Shown piece after piece: positions 59,267 to 64,000 of a stretch of 64,000 bases of DNA. Under the pieces are notes generated by a model. That model was given only the letters and a program-made list of their open reading frames with translations. It had not been told where the DNA came from and did not search any database. Position 1 is the stretch's first letter. The number at the start of each line of letters is the position of its first letter. Where the stretch lies: positions 234,284-298,283 of the forward strand of contig JAIVFH010000039.1 of assembly GCA_025765595.1 (NCBI GenBank), written 5' to 3'. This DNA comes from Obelidium mucronatum. Taxonomy: Eukaryota > Chytridiomycota > Chytridiomycetes > Chytridiales > Chytriomycetaceae. A program made the position numbers and the translations under genes.

Positions 59267-60580
59267 TCACAACCGGATACCACAAAAGCACCTTTGATGA
59301 ATTTTTTTGGTATCTGTATTCCATCCCAACTTAACCTTTCTTTCCAGTTCTTTGCAGCATGCTGCAAAGGTTTCCTTCTGCTCATTGTTCCAACGGTTCA
59401 GCAACCAAGTTGCATCCTGTCTCCCATAGACTGCAGCAGGGTCTAATACTGGGTAATCCGTGTGCTCAAAAAGCTGGTGGACAAGTAGCATATGCTGTGC
59501 CAATGCTGTTGCATTGGACCAACGACCCGATCCAGTAATAACACCCTCATAGCGTGCAACTGACCCCACTTCCCCAATCCAGCCATCTTTGGCAAGGGCT
59601 GCGACAAGAGAATGATGTCTGTCTGCTCGCTTATTTCCTTGTCCCATTGGTACAAGGGAAATTGCAGTCAACTGAAATTGCATTTCGGGAGTAAACTGTT
59701 GTGGGGGATTTGCTGCAATTGATGCTGGAAAAGGAAGTGGTGGAGGTAAACGGGCTGGTGGGACAAAAAGAGGTGGGGGTGCCTGGAATGGAGGAGCAGG
59801 TGGTAAGTGGGTGGGGATGGCAAGGGCTGGAGCAGTAGAAGGGCCACCTTGTTGAACCAGGCTGTTAATGTTTCTTGGTTTTTTTGCAGTAGGTGGAGGG
59901 GTGTCCAGGAGCTCATCAGTAGCTTCCCTCTTGATCAGTAAGTTGTTGTAGCTATTCCAATCCATGTAACCGCTCGAATCAAAAGTGGGGCAGTTATTTG
60001 ATGATCCAGTGCCCAGATTAAGTTGACTTGATTGATGCATGTGGTCGTGAAGACTTCTGAAGTTGAGGTCAATTCCATCCCCAGCACCTTCATCAACTGG
60101 ATAATCCAGCTTGTTCTCCATCTCCTCTTCAATAGCGTCCCTGTTTACAGCTTTCCCTTTTCCCTTGACAGTATTCGTTTTTTCCTTGATGGCAGCAAGT
60201 CGCTCAGCCTGAAATGCCTTCAGTTCCTCAGTTTGAACTTCATCTTCAACGCCAAAGGCATCGTCGTATGCATCACTGTCAGAATCAATGTCAGACATTG
60301 TGTCTGACTCAAGATCTTCAACTTCCTCCTCGTCTTTGGAATCAATCCCTTGATTGGCTTCATTCGCGTCAGGCTCAATCTTGACGTGATTAATTGTTGA
60401 AATGGATGAAGCAGGGATGGAAGGTGCGTTCAGGAGGTCATTGTCTTCCTTGATTTCAATCTTGGGGACAAGAGGTGCTGGGTGTGGAGGTTGAGTTGGT
60501 TCATCATCACTTGGGCTGTCAGAGTCAGAGTCCACGGTGTAGATGACAGTTTTGCCAGCATTCCTTGATGATCTTCTCAT
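59267..60580 (-). CDS. acidic/proline-rich protein of unknown function next to Fanzor
   Basis: A single 437-codon frame starting MRRSSRNAGKTVIYTVDSDS. I do not recognise a family. Near the N-terminus VIYTV followed by alternating Asp/Ser resembles a SUMO-interacting motif. Residues about 60-150 are very acidic, and a Lys-rich patch (EKTNTVKGKGKAVNRD) follows. Residues about 220-300 are proline-rich. The C-terminal 140 residues look globular (FTPEMQFQLTAISLVPM, ARYEGVITGSGRWSNATALA, VYGRQDATWLLNRWNNEQKE). It is collinear with the Fanzor gene, 405 nt apart, and divergent from the dioxygenase gene. It may be an accessory protein of the same mobile element; that is inference from position. Confidence 0.65.
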   Translation of the reverse strand: MRRSSRNAGKTVIYTVDSDSDSPSDDEPTQPPHPAPLVPKIEIKEDNDLLNAPSIPASSISTINHVKIEPDANEANQGIDSKDEEEVEDLESDTMSDIDSDSDAYDDAFGVEDEVQTEELKAFQAERLAAIKEKTNTVKGKGKAVNRDAIEEEMENKLDYPVDEGAGDGIDLNFRSLHDHMHQSSQLNLGTGSSNNCPTFDSSGYMDWNSYNNLLIKREATDELLDTPPPTAKKPRNINSLVQQGGPSTAPALAIPTHLPPAPPFQAPPPLFVPPARLPPPLPFPASIAANPPQQFTPEMQFQLTAISLVPMGQGNKRADRHHSLVAALAKDGWIGEVGSVARYEGVITGSGRWSNATALAQHMLLVHQLFEHTDYPVLDPAAVYGRQDATWLLNRWNNEQKETFAACCKELERKVKLGWNTDTKKIHQRCFCGIRL

Positions 60581-61420
60581 ATTCTTGTTGTTGTTTCTTT
60601 TTCTTTTAATTGATTGGGCAAATCGGGTCTCTTATACTTTCCTTTCTAAGGGGTTGACACGACAACTTGGCATCACATCGAAAACAAAAACAAAAACAAA
60701 AACAAAAACAAGATTAGTCAACACAAACACAATCACTCCAATTTATGTTCCATCACTCTGTTCCAATACTCAAAAAAAAGTTTAAAAAAGTTTTTTGGTT
60801 GCTTTTTGTAATGACGCTCACTTGATATACCACAACACGGTTCTTTGTGTTGTTCATCAATCTCTTTGCATCAAAACAATAAAAGTGGGAAGTTGAGAAA
60901 CCGCGGGGGACGTTGGACTGCTTTTGGTTCATTAAAAACAGTCTTAGCATGGAACCCCAAACCATGCGCGTCAACAAAGACGGTTCAAACTCAACGGACC
61001 TCAACTTCCCTCAGTCGCAACATGAAATGAACCCTCAGTTTAACCCATAGATCCCTCAGTCAACCCATAGAGCCGTCACCCAAAAAAAACCCCAGCCCTC
61101 AGACATGCAAACGTGTAGCTTAGAGTACTTTGCAATTTTGCCCCACTGTGAAGGATTCGCATTCCAATGCCGACGGTTTAGAGCATGCCATCATTGGGGG
61201 GAGTTGTTGGGGGGGAAGGAAGGTGGAAGCCCTCCCTTTATATACCCCTCCCTTTTTCAAATAACCAAGCATCCCAAATGACAAACCGAGGGAAAATTTT
61301 TGTCAAGGAGCTCATATTGGAGGAAGCAACAGACCAACCGAGGCTCTGCCATTCACACACCGAGTTTTCCCCTCGAGTTGGTTTGATTTCTTTCCCCAAA
61401 AGAAAAAAAAAAGGAAAAAA
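60581..61420. promoter_or_regulatory. divergent intergenic region between the acidic protein and the dioxygenase gene
   Basis: 840 nt with no recognised gene. It holds an (AAAAAC)n tract at about 60677-60712 and a short direct repeat (CCCTCAGT...AACCCATAGA) near 61030-61070. A TATATA element at about 61237-61243 before the plus-strand dioxygenase start, and a TATAAG on the minus strand near 60637, are candidate core promoters. Confidence 0.45.
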
Positions 61421-62606
61421 ATGAAAATCCCGGCGCTGAAAAGGGCCCAACACAATTGCCATGACCGCCAGCACCCATCACTGCCTTTGCCACCACGTAC
61501 CAAAAAGCCAAGATGGCACAAACTATTTGACAATCCTTCCTCAGTAAAAGCCTCCAGAGTCCCTAGGCCTGGAAGATCAGCAAAACAAACCATGGCTGAC
61601 CACTTTATGGCCACCAACTTGGACGCTGAAACTGCAAAATGGACCACTATCTATTTGAACAAGACTGGCTCCCATAATCACGATCTTGAGTATGTCCCAG
61701 AAGATCGGCTTGTCCGCCTTGTTGATGAAACAACTGGAAGCATAATTGCCTTAATGTAAGGCACCAAGCAACTTGTTTTTATTGCAAATCTGATCACCCT
61801 ATTCAAGATATAGGAATGTGATTCCTTTGGATCTCCTTGATCACAGTGCCCTGGCGGAATACCTACGAAATGCCCCCATCACTGCTAAAGATTGCAGCAA
61901 CCTTTCAAAGCATCTAGGGATTTGGAAGAGATATTGTAAATTCTTGTTTGCCACCAAGGATTTGTACAATCTTACTACTGCAGACGTTCCAAGTTCTTTA
62001 AAATACGACCAAGACGCAGCCATCAAATCCTTGGATGGAATTACAGAATACATGACCGAGTTCTACAGGGCGTACCTCCCAGGTCTTTACGATTTTTATG
62101 CAAGGATTCGTCGCAAACTCAAGGAATACAAGGCGGCTGTGGTCAAAGACCCTTCCAGTGTCGAAGCCAAAACACAACTCGCCTCTGCACTTTTGTCGCA
62201 ACTGGATGACAAGTTTTTGAATGTATTTTCCACATGTGCTGTCTCTTACAACTCTCCACGGGCAGCCAAATGTCATCGGGACCTAAACAACTATGCTTAC
62301 GCCATGGATGCCTGTATTCCCTTTGGCCCCTTTTCTGGAGGTGATATGATCTTTACACAGTATGGAAAAGCTGTAAAGATATCTCCGGGGGACTTTATTC
62401 TCATGGATGCGTACCATTTTGATCACAAGGTGGGGACCATTGAGGGAGACAGATTTGCCGTCATTCTTTTTGCGGACAAGTGGGCCACCGACTTTTTGTT
62501 TAACCCAAAGAAAAAGAAGGGGGAAAAGAATCGTACATTTAGGGGCAACCTGAGCTTCCCTTTGAATGAGATGGGATTGAGAATGAAGTTTAAACTGCCT
62601 GAATAA
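61421..62606 (+). CDS. 2-oxoglutarate/Fe(II) dioxygenase resembling fungal TET/JBP-like enzymes
   Basis: Two exons (61421-61755 and 61814-62606; the splice rebuilds an ATG codon) give 375 residues. The N-terminal 110 residues are basic. The double-stranded beta-helix core shows the iron triad: His266 and Asp268 in CHRDLNNY, and His316 in YHFDHKVG. Arg325 in EGDRFAVILF is the 2-oxoglutarate ligand. GGDMIF and SPGDFILMDAY are the usual strand motifs. The HxD-N, GG, PGD, H, R pattern matches the TET/JBP-like dioxygenases that are expanded in fungi and often found with DNA transposons; these act on methylated bases. Substrate here is not proven, and a protein or small-molecule hydroxylase cannot be excluded. 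All catalytic residues are intact. Confidence 0.75.
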
Positions 62607-63445
62607 ATTGTTTTTTTTTCCAAGTATTAAATCTCATACTGCCGCAGTATCAGAATCTTTACTCTGCAGGGTTGACGTTTAGGAAGACTTTAACTTCCCG
62701 TTGGATGAAGTGGGGTGGAGAGTGTAGCTTAAACTGCCTAAATAAATGACGTGAACTTGATATTGTTGAGTCATTGTTTGTTGGAGAGGTTTGACTTGTT
62801 TTATGATTATTGCCAGTCTTGTGGTACAGGGACTAGGAATCTGAGACCATAACTTTGTTATTACGTATCTATTAATGCTAGATCAAGTGTCCTTTTGTGA
62901 TTTTAGGGCCGCGGTGGCGGTAATACTGTTGAGAGTAAAACTCACCCAAAGATTTTAGGCAAGCACAAAAATCTTTGTAACGCTTACCAATGGATTTTCA
63001 AGGTTGCTTTGGATTGGTTTGCATGGTTTTGAGAGTTGGGCCCATGGTGATTTTTTGTGAGATGAAGACTTGTTATTCCGGGTAAATGTCTTGCCCACTA
63101 TTCGGCTCAGGGGGGCTCATTTTTTTTAGTAAATCAAACGGGGATAAAGAGACGGCAAAGTATCAGTGTGTCAAAGTACCCTTTGCCATGTTCTCCAGCC
63201 TCCCTCCCATTGAGAATTTGCATTTAAGTAATCCCAAGGAAAGAGGGGGTTTTTCCTTCCTACACTAAAATTTCGTCAGGGATCAAATCCTGAACGGTCT
63301 CCCAGTTGACTGTAGAGGAATGCATTGGTTTGTAGGAAGTACCCCTGCACCAAAAATCTCTCCATTCCGCTTCATGAGAGTATCTCACCCACATAAGATA
63401 AAATACGACTGGCTTCACACACTTGAAAGCCATACCCTTTCCACT
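62607..63445. other. intergenic region with a degenerate copy of the dioxygenase 3' end
   Basis: At about 62681-62747 a stretch resembles the last 66 nt of the dioxygenase gene and its trailer (compare TTTAAACTGCCTGAATAAA with CTTAAACTGCCTAAATAAA), but with broken reading. The remaining 700 nt hold only short unrecognised frames; nothing else could be identified. Confidence 0.5.
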
Positions 63446-64000
63446 TCATCCCATAGCATTGCCTCCCACACGTATCGTAATGCGTATATATTTCTTTGAA
63501 TGACTGAGAAACAATAGGAGATTCATACAATTCCCCAAGCGGCGGAAAACATCACCATCAATCTTGCTTTGTATCATATCAAAAGAGTGTCTGCTGCAAT
63601 AGAGGACAATACAAGCAGCAGGCAACCTTCGTTCTTGCTTCCTCCAATACAGAGATGTCCATTGTTGAGGGGTAGTGGGGTAGATTTCCATGATGGAGGC
63701 CAATTTCCCTGGGTGTAATCTCCACCAAGACTCCTTTCGTTTTAGGAAACCAATAAATGTGCCAGAGAGACTGAGCAATCTTGATTGGAATGATTGCTTC
63801 CTGACAAAAGATTCTTGATAGAACCCCAGATGCAATTCCAGATTTGGCCTACCGCCAACTGTAACTAATAATTCAGGGCTTCTGATACTGTAATGGCGTC
63901 TTGCATAAGCCCTGGCAAATTGTGGGCTTCCGTATATTGAGTTGAAGATTGGGAATGATAGGATCCAGATGTTGGGGAGATCGCTGGTATCCAAATAGAG
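63446..64000 (-). CDS. unrecognised partial open reading frame at the window edge
   Basis: The minus-strand frame is open through the right edge and ends at 63446, leaving about 185 residues. It begins, as far as seen, LYLDTSDLPNIWILSFPIFN and includes FARAYARRHYSIRSPELLV and RKESWWRLHPGKLASIMEIY. No catalytic motif or known domain is evident. The sequence has a normal amino-acid mix, so it may be the C-terminal part of a real gene starting beyond 64000; its 5' end is missing. Confidence 0.4.
   Translation of the reverse strand, partial: LYLDTSDLPNIWILSFPIFNSIYGSPQFARAYARRHYSIRSPELLVTVGGRPNLELHLGFYQESFVRKQSFQSRLLSLSGTFIGFLKRKESWWRLHPGKLASIMEIYPTTPQQWTSLYWRKQERRLPAACIVLYCSRHSFDMIQSKIDGDVFRRLGNCMNLLLFLSHSKKYIRITIRVGGNAMG

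Noticed and set aside
1..64000. tRNA and rRNA genes
   Set aside because: Intergenic stretches were scanned by eye for tRNA A/B-box and rRNA-like sequence and none was convincing; a covariance-model scan would settle this.

Overview
This is a gene-dense eukaryotic nuclear window with short GT-AG introns, mostly about 45-70 nt. Nearly every conserved gene reads as fungal: the large NAD-specific glutamate dehydrogenase, Tfb2, Tad2, Mtq2, Dna2, an Rtt103-like CID protein and a CBS-PB1 protein. An intact CFAP20 (a ciliary/flagellar protein), a Crinkler-type effector and a Fanzor gene point to a flagellated early-diverging fungus, most likely a chytrid. That placement is inference from gene content; no species is claimed.

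Layout. 0.8-2.3 kb: an Asn/Gln-rich protein of unknown function, with a close paralog, promoter included, at 32.0-33.5 kb. 2.6-5.1 kb (-): a protein with four CBS modules, PB1 and a T1/BTB domain. 5.5-8.9 kb (+): proteasome subunit Rpn1. 9.1-13.5 kb (-): an ABCC transporter. 13.7-17.0 kb (-): NAD-GDH. 17.5-18.4 kb (-): CFAP20. 18.6-21.7 kb (-): a protein with three dsRNA-binding domains followed by an OAS/DZF-like nucleotidyltransferase fold. 21.8-24.3 kb (+): a low-complexity unknown. 24.5-31.8 kb (-): a tight head-to-tail run TAD2, MTQ2, DNA2. 34.0-35.9 kb (+): a Crinkler protein with nuclease-like and kinase-like parts. 36.1-38.2 kb (-): TFIIH subunit Tfb2. 38.4-40.3 kb (+): a cPLA2-like lipase. 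40.5-42.2 kb (-): a CID protein. 42.3-43.7 kb (-): an atypical cytochrome P450. 43.7-44.6 kb (-): an HNH protein. 44.8-52.2 kb (-): a very large RhoGAP. 52.4-55.2 kb (+): mitochondrial-type GatB.

From about 55.2 kb the character changes. A Fanzor (eukaryotic TnpB-like) gene, an acidic/proline-rich unknown protein and a 2-oxoglutarate/Fe(II) dioxygenase resembling fungal TET/JBP enzymes lie in a row. An unrecognised partial ORF follows at the right edge. This looks like a mobile or TE-derived island, but I could not define its ends.

The most novel signals are: the dsRBD plus OAS-like protein with apparently lost catalytic acids; the Fanzor gene with a long proline-rich insertion inside its RuvC domain, next to a putative DNA-modifying dioxygenase; a palindromic GC-repeat family inside introns of two unrelated genes; strong GC-rich patches confined to the 5' ends of some genes; and a P450 that has lost both arginines of the ERR triad.

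Exon boundaries were set by eye from splice consensus, frame continuity and family similarity. They are firm for most conserved genes and uncertain where stated. CDS coordinates span introns, from start codon to stop codon.
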